Origin: Streptomyces sp. NBC_01233
Lineage (GTDB): Bacteria > Actinomycetota > Actinomycetes > Streptomycetales > Streptomycetaceae
Reading direction: 5' to 3'
Length of the DNA stretch: 64,000 nt
Assembly (NCBI RefSeq): GCF_035989305.1
Contig: NZ_CP108514.1
Location: 9,900,501-9,964,500 of the forward strand
The translations under genes and the position numbers were made by a program. The number at the start of each line of letters is the position of its first letter. Position 1 is the stretch's first letter. Below, in pieces: positions 1-9,303 of the stretch. The notes under the pieces are model-generated. The model saw only the letters and a program-made list of their open reading frames with translations. It made no database searches and had not been told where the DNA came from.

Positions 1-115
1 GGCACGTTCACGGGCGCCCGCGAACGCACGGGCAGCTGTGAAAACCGTCCTCCACCGGCCCATGAGAGCAGTATGCCCACCGGTCGGCTCCGCGGGCACC
101 GGACCGGCACGGGAG

Positions 116-554
116 CTACTTGCCTTCCAGGGCCTCCACCAGCTGCAGGAGGTTGCCGCCTGCCACGATGAGGGCGAGGTGGTCGTGGTAGTCCCTGCTG
201 CTGACGATCAGGCCGCCGCGGACGCGCAGCACCAGGATGCTGGCGGCCTCGAAGGTCCGCCCCGTCACCCGGTGGTGCACCTGGTAGTCGAACTCGGCGA
301 CGACCACCTCCGTCCTCGGTTTCCCGGACGACCACGTTCACCGGGGTCAGTTCCACGGGCGAACTCGCGCAGACCTGGGCGAACCGCTCCCTGAGTGCGG
401 CCCGCCCCTCGACCCGGCGCGGCCCGACCGGCTCGAAGACGGTCTCCACCACGGCGTCCTCGGCGTAGAGCTCGGCCAACTCGGTGTACCGCCCTGCACC
501 GATGCCTTCGATCAGCTTTTGGAAGACCTCGCGCGGCGACAGCGTTTGGGGCAT
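116..554 (-). pseudogene. SnoaL-like (NTF2-fold) protein, frameshifted
   Basis: The N-terminal frame starts at the ATG at 554 (MPQTLSPREVFQKLIEGIGA) and has the helix-rich pattern of SnoaL-like polyketide-cyclase/NTF2-fold proteins. Near 307-320 the reading frame shifts, and the C-terminal half continues in another frame (VVVAEFDYQVHHRVTGRTFE) to a stop at 116. Joined, the product would be about 146 residues, a normal length for the family, so one base seems to be missing. It is divergent from the TetR gene at 674, the usual arrangement of a regulator and its target. The function is not specific: such proteins bind or convert small hydrophobic molecules. The frameshift may be real or a sequencing error. 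Confidence 0.6.
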
Positions 555-585
555 GACGAACCTCCGGCGAGACCGTGGATAGAAT

Positions 586-628
586 CGGACTAGCGACTCC
601 GTTTTTACGATACGGACTGGAGACTCCG
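586..628. promoter_or_regulatory. Paired operator-like direct repeats between SnoaL and TetR genes
   Basis: Two 16-bp copies of the pattern CGGACT-N3-GACTCCG lie at 586-601 and 613-628, 27 bp apart start to start, in the gap between the divergent genes. Each copy is also nearly palindromic. This is where a TetR-family regulator would be expected to bind to control itself and its neighbour. Binding is inferred from position and symmetry only. Confidence 0.45.
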
Positions 629-673
629 GTTGTCCAGGGTGGTTCTGCCGTCGCCTGCGAAAGGCGGAGAGGG

Positions 674-1246
674 ATGGCTGGCGATCAGGAGCGCCCACTG
701 AGGGCGGACGCGGCACGCAACCGGGCCAGGCTGCTGGATGTCGCCACGGAGGTGTTCACCACCCGCGGTGTCAGCGTGCCGACCGAGGAGATCGCGCGAA
801 CCGCCGGGGTCGGAGTCGGCACGCTCTTCAGGCATTTCCCGACCAAGGAGGCACTGCTGGAGGCGGTGATGGTCCGCAGGCTGGAGGAGATGGCGGCCCG
901 GACCGCGCAGCTGGCCGCCGAGGCCGGACCGGCCGAGGCCTTCTTCGCCTGCTTCCGCCTGGTGGTGGAACAGTCCGAGGGCAAGAGCGAGTTCACCCGG
1001 GCTCTCGCTGCGGCCGGGGTGGACGTGCACGCGTCGCTGCAGGAGCCGACCATGGAGATCCAGGCCCGGCTGGCCGATCTGCTGACCGGCGCGCAACGGG
1101 CGGGAGCGGTCCGCCCGGAGCTGGGCCTGCCGGAGTTCATCGCCCTCCTGGCCGGCACCGGCAGGGCCCTGGAACAGCTCGGAACGGATCCCGAGCCCCG
1201 GGAGCGGATCTTCGACGTCGTCTTCGACGGGCTGCGGCCGCGCTGA
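674..1246 (+). CDS. TetR/AcrR family transcriptional regulator
   Basis: This 190-residue protein has the canonical N-terminal TetR helix-turn-helix (residues about 15-62, including TAGVGVGTLFRHFPTKEALL) and a helical C-terminal ligand domain. The ATG at 674 was chosen because it follows a purine-rich ribosome-binding stretch (aaggcggagaggg) and gives the family's usual N-terminus (MAGDQERPLRADAARNR). Longer starts upstream would run through the operator-like repeats. It is divergent from the SnoaL-like gene, so autoregulation and control of that gene are the natural inference. The ligand is unknown. Confidence 0.88.
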   Translation: MAGDQERPLRADAARNRARLLDVATEVFTTRGVSVPTEEIARTAGVGVGTLFRHFPTKEALLEAVMVRRLEEMAARTAQLAAEAGPAEAFFACFRLVVEQSEGKSEFTRALAAAGVDVHASLQEPTMEIQARLADLLTGAQRAGAVRPELGLPEFIALLAGTGRALEQLGTDPEPRERIFDVVFDGLRPR

Positions 1247-1264
1247 ACCGGCCCGGTGAGGGGG

Positions 1265-2309
1265 CTACGCGGGGTTCTGGAACGTGGGGCGGGACCAGGG
1301 CGCGTCGACGTCGCCGGACTGCGGCCGGAGCCCGAGCTCGCGGAGCTGGTTGACCGCCATCATGGCGGTGAACATCGCATTCGGGTTGGCGCCGCCGACC
1401 CCCAGCTCGGCGAGGCTCTCCCCGTAGCGCGTGGTGAACGCGCTCGGCCGAACCGGGCTGCTCTCCCTGGTCAGGCCGAGCGCCGCGTCCTGCAGGGCCG
1501 TGGCCTGTTCCAGCAACCCGTCCAGGTACGACACCACCTCGGAGCCACGGCGCAGGGCGAAGGTGTGCCCGTCGGTGAGGAGCGCGGCTCCACCCTCCTC
1601 GAAGAGGCGGGCGACGGCGCCGAGCACGGTCTGGATCTTGAGCTGGTCGGCGTCGGCCATCGCACCGCAGGGTCCGTTGCCCTCGTCGGACAGGTGAAGG
1701 ACGCCGCAGTCCCCGAGGTGCACGATCACGTGCCCGGCGCAGTGGCCCTGGCTGCGCAGCACGCGGACGGCGCCGTCGGCGAAGGTCCAGCCGGTGAAGC
1801 GCTGCGAGCCGAGCCGGATCCGTTCCAGCGGCCGCTCCTCGTAGGTCCGGGTCGTCGCGCCGAAGGGCCGCATCGGCTCGAAGAGCGACACCACCTTGTT
1901 GCTGGTCAGCGCGGGCGGAGCGGGCAGCGGCGCCACCCCGGCGATGCGCTCGAAGGACCGCACCCAGTAGGCCGCCGGGTCCCCTCATCTGGTCGAGGTC
2001 AGGGGCGGGGACGTAGTGCTCGACCGGGACACCCAGCTCGTCGGCCAGGTCGTTGTTGCCCACGTGGTCGAGATGGCCGTGCGTGGTCAGCACCAGTGCC
2101 CGGGACCAGGGGCCGACCCGGTCGGCCGCTTCCCGCAGTGCCGTGCGGAAGGCCGCCGTGACGCCGGTGTCGACGAGCACCAGTGTGTCGGCGGCCCGGT
2201 GCACGAGGGCATTGGCGACGTCGGGCTGATCGTGCTCGACGTCCAGCCCCTGCCCGAGAACCAGCACGGTCGCGTCGTCGATCTCGATCGGTTCACCGAG
2301 CGCGGTCAT
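1265..2309 (-). pseudogene. Metallo-beta-lactamase-fold hydrolase, frameshifted
   Basis: The frame from the ATG at 2309 carries the zinc-binding signature TTHGHLDHVGNN (HxHxDH), diagnostic of metallo-beta-lactamase-fold hydrolases. Near 1984 the frame breaks at a short G run, and the rest of the fold continues in a second frame (AAYWVRSFERIAGVAPLPAP onward), with later metal-ligand positions at SQGHCAGHVIVHLGD and LSDEGN. Together they would give about 348 residues. Adding one G restores a continuous protein, so this is either a recent pseudogene or a base-calling error. The closest role would be a Zn-dependent hydrolase of lactones, thioesters or similar; the substrate cannot be read from the sequence. 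Confidence 0.7.
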
Positions 2310-2391
2310 GGACCCTCCCGCGGCGCTGTCGACCACGTCTCCTGCGGACGAGCGTACGCCGCACGGGGTGCGGTGTCCCCGGGAAGTGCTG

Positions 2392-3873
2392 TCAGCAGCG
2401 ACGGGTCTGGTACGGCACAGGGGCGGGTACCGGTTCGGCCGCGGCCGGGCACCGGCTCATGGCGACGAGGAAGGTCGCGGCGATTCCGCCCGCCACGACG
2501 AAGAGGGCGGTGCGGATCCCGTGGGCGCTGGCGATTCGGAGCTGTTCACCGGAGAGGCCGTCGAGGCCGGCAGTCGACACCAGGACGAGGACGGCGAGAC
2601 CGACGGCTGCACCCACGCCCGAGCCGGTGGAGGCGATGCCCGAGGCGATGCCCTGGTCCCGGTCGGGGATGCCGGTGGCGGCGGCGATGAACATGGTGGT
2701 GAAGACCACGCCGCCGCCGATGCCGAGTGCCACGAGCCCGGGAACGAGTTCGGCGTACGTGCCGGTCGGTGAGATCGCGAGGCCGAGTGCGACCGCACCG
2801 AGCGCACCGACGGCGAGGGCGACGGCCAGCGTGCGCCTGAGACCGAACCGCGTGACGAGCCGGCCCGCAACGGTCGATCCGGCCACCACCACTGCGGTGG
2901 GGACGACGAAACCGGCGCCGGTCTGCAAGGCGTCGTACCCCAGAACCTCCTGGAAATAGAGGGACAGGAAATAGAGCACGGAGCCGAAGGTCGCCATGAA
3001 CATGAAGGCGATGACGACGCCGGTGATCAGGTTGGGATGGGAGAGAAGCCGGGGCGGCATGAGCGGGTCGGAGCTGCGCCGCTCGATGACGGCGAAGGCT
3101 CCGATCAGCAGGAGGCCGGCAACTGCGCTCACCAGGATGCCCGGCGAAAGCCAGCCCGATACGGGGCCCTGCACGAGGGCGAACACGATGAGTGTGACAC
3201 CGAGGGAAATGCTGATCGCACCGGGCAGGTCGAACGTGCGGCCCTTCTCGCGCTCGCCATCCCGGGGGATCACCACGAACGCCAGGACCAGCGCGGGGCC
3301 GGCCAGGACGACGTTGACGAAGAAGACGGCTTCCCAGCCGAACACCTGCGTCAGAAGTCCGCCGAGCAGCACACCGATGACGAGTCCTGCCGCGCCTGCC
3401 CCTCCCCAGATCCCCAGGGCGCGGTTGCGGGCACGGCCTTCGACGAAGGTGGTGTTGATGACGGCCAGGGTGGTGGGGAAGACCAGGGCCCCGCCGAGAC
3501 CTTGGACCGCGCGAGCGGCGAGGAGTACACCCGGTCCGGTCGCGAGCCCTCCCGCGAACGCCGCCCCGGCGTAGAGCGCGAGGCCGGTGGCCAGGATGCG
3601 ACGTCGTCCGAGCAGGTCCGCGGCCCGTCCGCCGAACAGGAGGAAGCCGGCCGAGGTCACCGCGTAGGCGCTGATGACCGACTGGAGCGTCTGCGCCGAA
3701 TAGCCGAGGTCGGCGGCGATGTCGGGAAGCGCCACGACCACGATGTACTGGTCGAGGGAAACGATCAGCATCGCGAACGAGAGCAGCACCAGCGTCGCCG
3801 TCTCACGGTTCCAGCCGAGGCCGCCGGGCGCGGGCGAAGTCCCTACGGGTCCCACGGCAGCACCCCTGGTCAT
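2392..3873 (-). CDS. MFS transporter, EmrB/QacA (DHA2) type
   Basis: This 493-residue, strongly hydrophobic protein fits a 14-helix major facilitator of the drug:H+ antiporter-2 group. Visible motifs are the helix-1 signature [15 protein letters not shown] with its membrane Asp (about residue 41), motif A in the 2-3 loop ([12 protein letters not shown]), and the antiporter-type motif C region near [16 protein letters not shown]. The start at 3873 gives a short polar N-terminal tail before helix 1. It likely exports a toxic or self-made small molecule from the cytoplasm using the proton gradient. It lies tail-to-head behind the metallo-hydrolase gene on the same strand, but no shared operon is evident. 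Confidence 0.9.
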   Translation of the reverse strand: MTRGAAVGPVGTSPAPGGLGWNRETATLVLLSFAMLIVSLDQYIVVVALPDIAADLGYSAQTLQSVISAYAVTSAGFLLFGGRAADLLGRRRILATGLALYAGAAFAGGLATGPGVLLAARAVQGLGGALVFPTTLAVINTTFVEGRARNRALGIWGGAGAAGLVIGVLLGGLLTQVFGWEAVFFVNVVLAGPALVLAFVVIPRDGEREKGRTFDLPGAISISLGVTLIVFALVQGPVSGWLSPGILVSAVAGLLLIGAFAVIERRSSDPLMPPRLLSHPNLITGVVIAFMFMATFGSVLYFLSLYFQEVLGYDALQTGAGFVVPTAVVVAGSTVAGRLVTRFGLRRTLAVALAVGALGAVALGLAISPTGTYAELVPGLVALGIGGGVVFTTMFIAAATGIPDRDQGIASGIASTGSGVGAAVGLAVLVLVSTAGLDGLSGEQLRIASAHGIRTALFVVAGGIAATFLVAMSRCPAAAEPVPAPVPYQTRRC

Positions 3874-3992
3874 CGGTCAAGTCTGCGCTTGCGGACTGCT
3901 GGCAAAACCCTATACAGACGGACCTCACCCACCCCGTCAACGACCCACGCGACACCACACGCCGGGGATTCCCGCGGACTCCGCCGACGCCG

Positions 3993-4364
3993 TCAGACCG
4001 TCTCGCCGGTGCAGGACGCGTGGTCGCCGCAGGCATAGCAGGTGTACCGCATGCACCCGGTACACAGTCCGATGTTCTCCAGCCGGTACCGGTCCCCGCA
4101 GCCGTCGCACCAGGCCCGCTCCCTCAGCATGGCCTCCCAGCCGCCGCTGCTCCCGATGGAGTCGTAGGAGGCGGCGACGAACTCCGCCCACGTGATGTCG
4201 TGGTCGGTCCCATGCTTGAGGTGCCAGGAGTACACCGCGAAGAAGGCCTTGCCGGTCAGGAGGTGGTCGCGTCCCCGGCCGTCGCGGATCCACAGCCGGA
4301 CGAGATCCCTGATCCGATCCTCGAACGGCAGCCTGCGGTCGAGGATCAGGTGGTTGCTGTTCAC
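3993..4364 (-). CDS. Conserved hypothetical protein with C-terminal zinc-ribbon-like Cys cluster
   Basis: About 123 residues, starting from a GTG at 4364 (VNSNHLILDRRLPFEDRIRD); an in-frame ATG at 4430 would add 22 low-complexity residues and is less convincing. The C-terminus has at least eight Cys in CxxC-type spacing (CDGCGDRYRLENIGLCTGC, then YTCYACG and ASC), which should bind one or two zinc ions. The middle is rich in Trp/Phe (TGKAFFAVYSWHLKHGTDHD). I do not recognise the family. It is divergent from nothing obvious and sits between the MFS exporter and an acyltransferase gene. Confidence 0.6.
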   Translation of the reverse strand: MNSNHLILDRRLPFEDRIRDLVRLWIRDGRGRDHLLTGKAFFAVYSWHLKHGTDHDITWAEFVAASYDSIGSSGGWEAMLRERAWCDGCGDRYRLENIGLCTGCMRYTCYACGDHASCTGETV

Positions 4365-4552
4365 CGCCGCATTATGCGGCCGGCGGCCGCCTCGGGGACA
4401 GGTCCGGGTCTCCCGGACGCCGCCGATCACATCCCGTGGATCCAGGTCCGCAGCATGACGTTCGGGTAACCGTCCCGGATCCCCGGTCCGGTCCCCGTCA
4501 CTGCCGGCGCGCCCGCCGGCACGTCTTCCGCGTGCTCGCTACAGGTCCGCCC

Positions 4553-5908
4553 TCAGCGATTCCGGGACGTACCGGACAGGACCGTGGCGGCCTGGGCAGG
4601 GGCCGCAGGCGTGACGGGCGCCGTGGGGACGCTCCGTGGCCAGCGGCGATCCGCCGCCTTCTGTACGCGTCGGCCGACGCGCTGCATCGGCATCTCGACC
4701 AGGCGGTACATCAGGTAGCTGACGGCCAGTACGACGCCGAGGAAGATCGCCGTCCAGGCGAACCGGCCGAGCGTCGAGGACGGCTGCGGCGGAACGCCCA
4801 CCAGCGGTTCGACGGTGCGCAGCAGCGGGATGTGCAGCAGGTACACCGAGAAGCTGATCGCGCCGAGCCAGGTCAGCGCCTTCGGGAAGCGGCGCCCCCG
4901 CAGGAGGAAGCCGATGCCGAAGAGCACCCACGCGGCGAGGTAGGCGACCGACCAGGCCTTCCACCCGGCGGACCAGGTCCGCTCCAGGGCCTCGCCGTGG
5001 TTGTACAGCCAGCCGACCAGAACACCCGCGACGACGACGAAACCGCACGAGAGCAGGGCCGGGACCCGGGCGAGCTGTCCGTGCTGAGCCCGGTACACGA
5101 CGGTTCCGGCGAACATCGTCGCGAAGATCATCCAAGTCTCGAAGGCGGGGGCCCGACTGTTCAGGGTGACCAGGACCAGGCCGACCCCGGCGAGCAGCAG
5201 GGCGCCCGTCCCCGTCAGCATGCGCTTGCCGCTGAGCACGCAGGCGAGGCCCACGAGCACGATCGGCGTCACGATCAGCAGCAGCTGCCGGGTCGAGCCG
5301 ATCTCCGCGCTCACGAGCTGGGTGCCGACGGCCGTACCGATCGCCAGGGCGACGCCGGCCAGGGCCACCGCGATCGGACCGCTGTGCCGGTGCAGACCAC
5401 GGGTGAACAGGGCGGTGACGAAGAAGTAGAAGACCATCTCGTAGCAGAGCGTCCAGGTGACGTTCATGCCGTTGATGACGCCGAGCAGGTCCTGGAGCAT
5501 CAGGCCGTTCGCGACCAGCGAGGCCAGGTCGTCGCCGGTGCGCAGCAGCGCGACCGAGCCGTCCCCGGCCGGCAGCATCATGATCGAGAGGACGAAGGCG
5601 GCGATCAGGGCCGGGTAGATCCGGAAGATCCGGCCGATCCAGAAGCCGCGTACGTCGCCCCGTCGCTCCAGCGAGGCCGGGATGATGTAGCCGCTGACGA
5701 TGAAGAAGAGCATGACGCCGAACAGGCCCATGTCGAAGTTGCGCCAGATCACGCCCCCGAAGGGCAGCATCCTCAGCACGTCGAAGTGGTGCAGTGCCAC
5801 GATCAGAGCCGCTATGCCGCGGAGTGCGTCCAGCCAGCCGAGCCGGGCACCGGGTGCGGCGGCCGGTGGGGCGGCCGTCCGCTGGGTGCGTGGGGGTATG
5901 AGATTCAC
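4553..5908 (-). CDS. Membrane acyltransferase (acyltransferase 3 / OafA family)
   Basis: This 451-residue multi-pass membrane protein opens with the family signature WLDALRGIAALIVALHHFD (residues about 25-43), which contains the conserved Arg and the His of the active site. It continues through about ten hydrophobic segments, including FFIVSGYIIPASL. Proteins of this family move acetyl or other acyl groups onto extracytoplasmic carbohydrates, lipids or natural products. The C-terminal 60 residues are a basic, Pro/Ala-rich cytoplasmic tail. The ATG at 5908 gives a short tail before helix 1. It is monocistronic as far as can be seen, and the acceptor is unknown. Confidence 0.88.
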   Translation of the reverse strand: MNLIPPRTQRTAAPPAAAPGARLGWLDALRGIAALIVALHHFDVLRMLPFGGVIWRNFDMGLFGVMLFFIVSGYIIPASLERRGDVRGFWIGRIFRIYPALIAAFVLSIMMLPAGDGSVALLRTGDDLASLVANGLMLQDLLGVINGMNVTWTLCYEMVFYFFVTALFTRGLHRHSGPIAVALAGVALAIGTAVGTQLVSAEIGSTRQLLLIVTPIVLVGLACVLSGKRMLTGTGALLLAGVGLVLVTLNSRAPAFETWMIFATMFAGTVVYRAQHGQLARVPALLSCGFVVVAGVLVGWLYNHGEALERTWSAGWKAWSVAYLAAWVLFGIGFLLRGRRFPKALTWLGAISFSVYLLHIPLLRTVEPLVGVPPQPSSTLGRFAWTAIFLGVVLAVSYLMYRLVEMPMQRVGRRVQKAADRRWPRSVPTAPVTPAAPAQAATVLSGTSRNR

Positions 5909-6169
5909 GCAGGGACGATATCCGAAGCTCGTCGGCCGCCGTCACGCACCGGCCGGGTCCGGCGGCGCGACCCGGTACCCGGTGCCCGGTCGCACCCGGG
6001 GAGGGCCGGGGTGACGATGGAAAGGCGGCCCTCGCCCCTCGTTCTCGGCTCGGCCCGGGCATCCGGTGAGGAGAGGGCCCCCTCGCGGCCGCGGCCAGGC
6101 GCGCCGGTCAAGCGGCCCGCGGCCCGCGGCTTCCCGAATCGTCCCGATAATGAAGGCTGAGGAAGTCTC

Positions 6170-6493
6170 ATGAACCTGCGCACACGCCTTCTCGTCCTCA
6201 CCCCCCTCGCGGCCGCCTCACTCGTCGCCGCCCCCACCGCCCTCGCCGCGGTCCCCGTGTCCGCGCCGGCTGCCGTACCGGCCGCGACCTGTTCGGTTTC
6301 CGGCGTGCTCGAGAACGGCAAGGTGCACCTCTCCGGCGGTGGCTTCACTCCGGGCCCTGCCTACGTGTACGGGTCGGCCGGCTTCGGTGGGACCGTCGAG
6401 ATCGCCGAGAACGGCGGCTTCCAGGTCATGAACGTGGCGCCCGGACAGTACAGCGTCCGGCAGGGCGGCGAACTGACCCAGTGCAGCAGCTGA
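6170..6493 (+). CDS. Small secreted protein
   Basis: A 107-residue protein with a clear Sec signal peptide (MNLRTRLLVLTPLAAASLVA followed by an Ala-rich cleavage region near residue 27). The mature part is about 80 residues with two Cys (TCSVSG and the C-terminal QCSS) that could form a disulfide, and a beta-rich Gly/Val pattern (GGGFTPGPAYVYGSAGFGG). A purine-rich site (ctgaggaag) precedes the ATG. The family is not recognised. It is likely exported and may be cell-wall associated. Confidence 0.75.
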   Translation: MNLRTRLLVLTPLAAASLVAAPTALAAVPVSAPAAVPAATCSVSGVLENGKVHLSGGGFTPGPAYVYGSAGFGGTVEIAENGGFQVMNVAPGQYSVRQGGELTQCSS

Positions 6494-6564
6494 CTCACCG
6501 CTCCGGCCAACGCCCCCCGGCCGCCACGGCGGCGGTCGCCCGTGCTCCGGCGGGCCGAGGCCAC

Positions 6565-7558
6565 TCAGCGCAGTACGGCCGCCAGCAGGTCGGTGCCCAG
6601 CGCCGTCAGATCGGGAAGATTAAGGGTGTAGCGGACATAGCGGCCGTGTCGCCGGGCCGTGAGCAGGCCCGCGCGGCGCAGGGCGGCGAGGTGGCGGGAG
6701 ACCTCCGGGGGCGACAGTTCCCAGGTGTGGGCCAGCTCACCGGTGGTGTGCGGGCCGCGGGCCAGGGTGCGCAGCAGCCGCAGCCGTACCGGATGTGCGA
6801 GCGCCTCCAGCCGGAGCGTGACCGTCTCCAGTGACACCGGCTCTGACGGACCCGGCCCGGCCACGGGGTACTGCACGACCGGCTGCCATCCGGGTGCGTG
6901 GACCGCGACCAGGTGCGGGCGGCCGAAGACACTGGGGATGAAGGTCACCCCGGCGCCGTGGGCTGCGGTCGTCTTGTCCTGCAGTTTGTCCACGATGATG
7001 CAGTCGCCGTCCGGTGCCAGGGTGACCGCGCCGGACACCGATGCGAGCGCCGCCCCTATGCCCTGGCGCTTCAGCAGCTCGTTCTTCAGTCGCAGGTCGG
7101 TGGCGAGCTGCACGGCGACGCCCGCCCAGGCGGCGTCGAAGAATGCCTCGGCGCACTGTTCGAGGGTGTCGCGCACGCGGGCCCGTACGGCGGCGGGGTC
7201 CGCGAGCAGCCGTTCCGCGAACGCCTCTTGCCGTGCGCCGCGGGCCTGGGCCAGGTCCAGGGCCCGCTCGCGCGCAGTCGCGTCGGTGAGCGGCGACGGC
7301 GCGGCGAGGCGGACGCGATGGCTGCCGCACGTGGTGACCAGCGCGGCGGTCACGTACGTCTCGTCGTCGATCCGGTCCACCTCGTCCAACTCCTCCGCGA
7401 GGGTCGGCCGAGGTCGGGCGGGTATCAGGAAGTCGGCCTGGGAGGAACGCCAGAGGAACTCGGCCTCCCGCAACCGCTCGGCCAGCTCCGGCCGCAGCCC
7501 CGCCCAGACCTCCCCGGCCCAGTCGGCGAACTGCGGATGATGCCCCGGTTCGGCAACA
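6565..7558 (-). pseudogene. DUF5937-type ArsR family regulator, 5'-truncated
   Basis: The C-terminus is a winged-helix ArsR domain (LEALAHPVRLRLLRTLARGP and LSPPEVSRHLAALRRAGLLT). The preceding 200 residues match the architecture of the actinobacterial DUF5937 regulators. Reading upstream, the frame includes the family-typical VAEPGHHPQFADWAGEVW up to about 7558, then stops looking like the family. The normal first 30-40 residues and start codon are absent, because an MFS gene fragment begins on the other strand in the same few bases. An in-frame ATG at 7473 could give a shortened protein, but the native promoter is gone. Confidence 0.7.
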
Positions 7559-8025
7559 CGGTGCTGGTGGTCACCCTGCAGGTTCCGGTCACCGTCCTGA
7601 TGTCCCGCTTCTCCCGGCGGACCGTGCTGGCCCTCGCCGGCGTCGTACTCGCGGCGTCCTACCTCGGATTCCTCGCGGCCACCTCACTGGGACACGGCTG
7701 GGGTGCCCCCGCCGTCGCCGCGGTGTCCGTGGTCTGCACCATCGGCGAGATCATCTATGCCGGCAGCGCCACGGCGCTCGTCACCGTCCTCGCCCCGGCC
7801 CACGTCCTGGGACGCACCCTCGCCCGCTTCGAGCTCTCCACGGGCTTCGGCCTCGCCGTCTCCCCGGCGGTCATCACCGCTCTCGCCCCCCACGGCCCGG
7901 CCGCCCTCTGGGGCAGCCTCGCCACCGCAACGCTCCTCTCGGCCGGCGCCGTTGCCGCCGAAAAGGACCGACCCGGTGAAGGGCTGTCCGTTGTCATGCA
8001 ACTCAATCGTCGTGTCATCGAATGA
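7537..8025 (+). pseudogene. MFS transporter, C-terminal fragment
   Basis: The frame encodes the last roughly 160 residues of a major facilitator (PRFGNTVLVVTLQVPVTVLM, then four to five hydrophobic helices ending in QLNRRVIE). The first half of the transporter is missing. DUF5937-ArsR regulators are commonly divergent from an MFS gene, so this fragment and the truncated regulator at 6565-7558 are best read as the two inner ends left after one deletion removed both starts and the shared promoter. It should not yield a functional transporter. Confidence 0.7.
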
Positions 8026-8105
8026 GTCGAAGGCCTTCTTGGACCTGAGCGTGCCAGGATGCCGGAGGCACGACCGCCAGCACGTCGACGGGGCAGGAGC
8101 CAGCC

Positions 8106-8455
8106 ATGATCAGCGGTGCACATGTCATCCTCTACAGCCCGGACGCCGAGGCGGACCGCGCCTTTCTCCGCGACGTCCTCGGCTTTCCCGGCGTCGACGC
8201 GGGCGGCGGCTGGCTCATCTTCAAGCTGCCCCCGCCGAGGTGGCCGTGCACCCGACCGACGGTCCACCGCAGCACGAGTTCTTCCTGATGTGCGACGACC
8301 TTGATGCCCAGCTCGGCGAGTTCCGCGCGCAGGGTGTCGAGATCACCCGTCCGGTCAGCGAGCAGCGCTGGGGCAAACTGACTGCGATCCGGCTCCCCAG
8401 CGGTGCCGAACTCCCGCTGTACGAAGCGCTGCACCCCATCGCCCACAGTCTGTGA
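8106..8455 (+). pseudogene. VOC/glyoxalase-like protein, frameshifted
   Basis: The start at 8106 follows a gcaggag ribosome site and gives MISGAHVILYSPDAEADRAF, a typical vicinal-oxygen-chelate first beta-alpha unit. In the C run near 8227 one base appears lost: the second half continues in another frame (EVAVHPTDGPPQHEFFLMCD to PLYEALHPIAHSL). Joined, the protein is about 116 residues, a complete single VOC module. Such proteins act as dioxygenases, isomerases or antibiotic-binding proteins; this one has no specific hint. Confidence 0.65.
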
Positions 8456-8627
8456 CCCCACAGCACTCAGCTCAGAGTGATGAATCTCGGGGCGGCCGCG
8501 GAGCGCCGGCGGCGTCGTCGAAGCCGCACGGCAGACCAGTACGGGGTACGGACAGCCCCCAACGGGCTCACCCACGAATGGTGGTGGGGCCGGGTCGACC
8601 CCGTCAGCGGTTCTGCATCGAGAGTCG

Positions 8628-9170
8628 TCAGACCCGCTCCAGGGCCCGGTGCGGCCCGCTGGGAAGCTCGGCTCTGATCGTGCCGCCCGGGCGCACCGCG
8701 CCGCCCTTCTTCACGATGGTCATGATTCCGGCCTTGCGCACGATGTTCCCGGCCTCGTCGCGGCCGACGACCTGCTTCAGCAGTCCGTCCTGGAAGTTGT
8801 CTATCTGCAGGCACGGATTGCGCAGGCCGGTCACCTCCAGCACTGCGTCGTCGCCGATGTGCAACAGCGTGCCGACCGGCAGGCCGAGCAGATCGATCCC
8901 GCGGGTGGTGATGTTCTCGCCGAGGTCACCCGGCACCACCTCGAATCCCTCTGCACCGACCTCGGCGAAGAGCTCTTCATGGATGAGGTGGACCTGGCGC
9001 CGGTTCGGCTGGGTGGGGTCCTGCGCGACGCGCGACCGGTGCTTGACCGTCACGCCGGCATGCACGTCGCCCTCCACGCCGAGGCCGGGGAGCAGCGTGA
9101 TGCTGTCCCGGTTCGGCTTGGTGAACGAGTACTCGCCGTTGCTGCTGACTGCCGTCACTACTCCGTACAT
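8628..9170 (-). CDS. MOSC domain-containing protein
   Basis: A 180-residue protein made of one MOSC domain: the N-terminal GVVTAVSSNGEYSFTKP, the glycine-rich LLPGLGVEGDVHAG, the GDLGENITTRGIDLLGLPVG core and the conserved cysteine in LRNPCLQID (about residue 115). MOSC proteins carry sulfur or molybdenum-cofactor-related groups. Stand-alone short forms like this (YiiM-like) help detoxify N-hydroxylated compounds. The start at 9170 gives the family's standard N-terminus. It is transcribed alone, with a hairpin-poor gap of about 170 bp downstream. Confidence 0.85.
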   Translation of the reverse strand: MYGVVTAVSSNGEYSFTKPNRDSITLLPGLGVEGDVHAGVTVKHRSRVAQDPTQPNRRQVHLIHEELFAEVGAEGFEVVPGDLGENITTRGIDLLGLPVGTLLHIGDDAVLEVTGLRNPCLQIDNFQDGLLKQVVGRDEAGNIVRKAGIMTIVKKGGAVRPGGTIRAELPSGPHRALERV

Positions 9171-9303
9171 CCTCGGAGCCCCCTCCTCAGTGGCGATGGT
9201 CAGCCACGACCCTAACCCTCGGACCTCAGGGCGAAGCTACTCAGGCGCGTTTGAGTACGCCCGCTCATGATCCGCACGCCCGCCGCTCCCTACCGTGACC
9301 TGT

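Noticed and set aside
4436..6160. Long plus-strand open frame opposite the acyltransferase gene
   Set aside because: Shadow of the acyltransferase on the minus strand; composition is Arg/Gly/Asp-rich noise.
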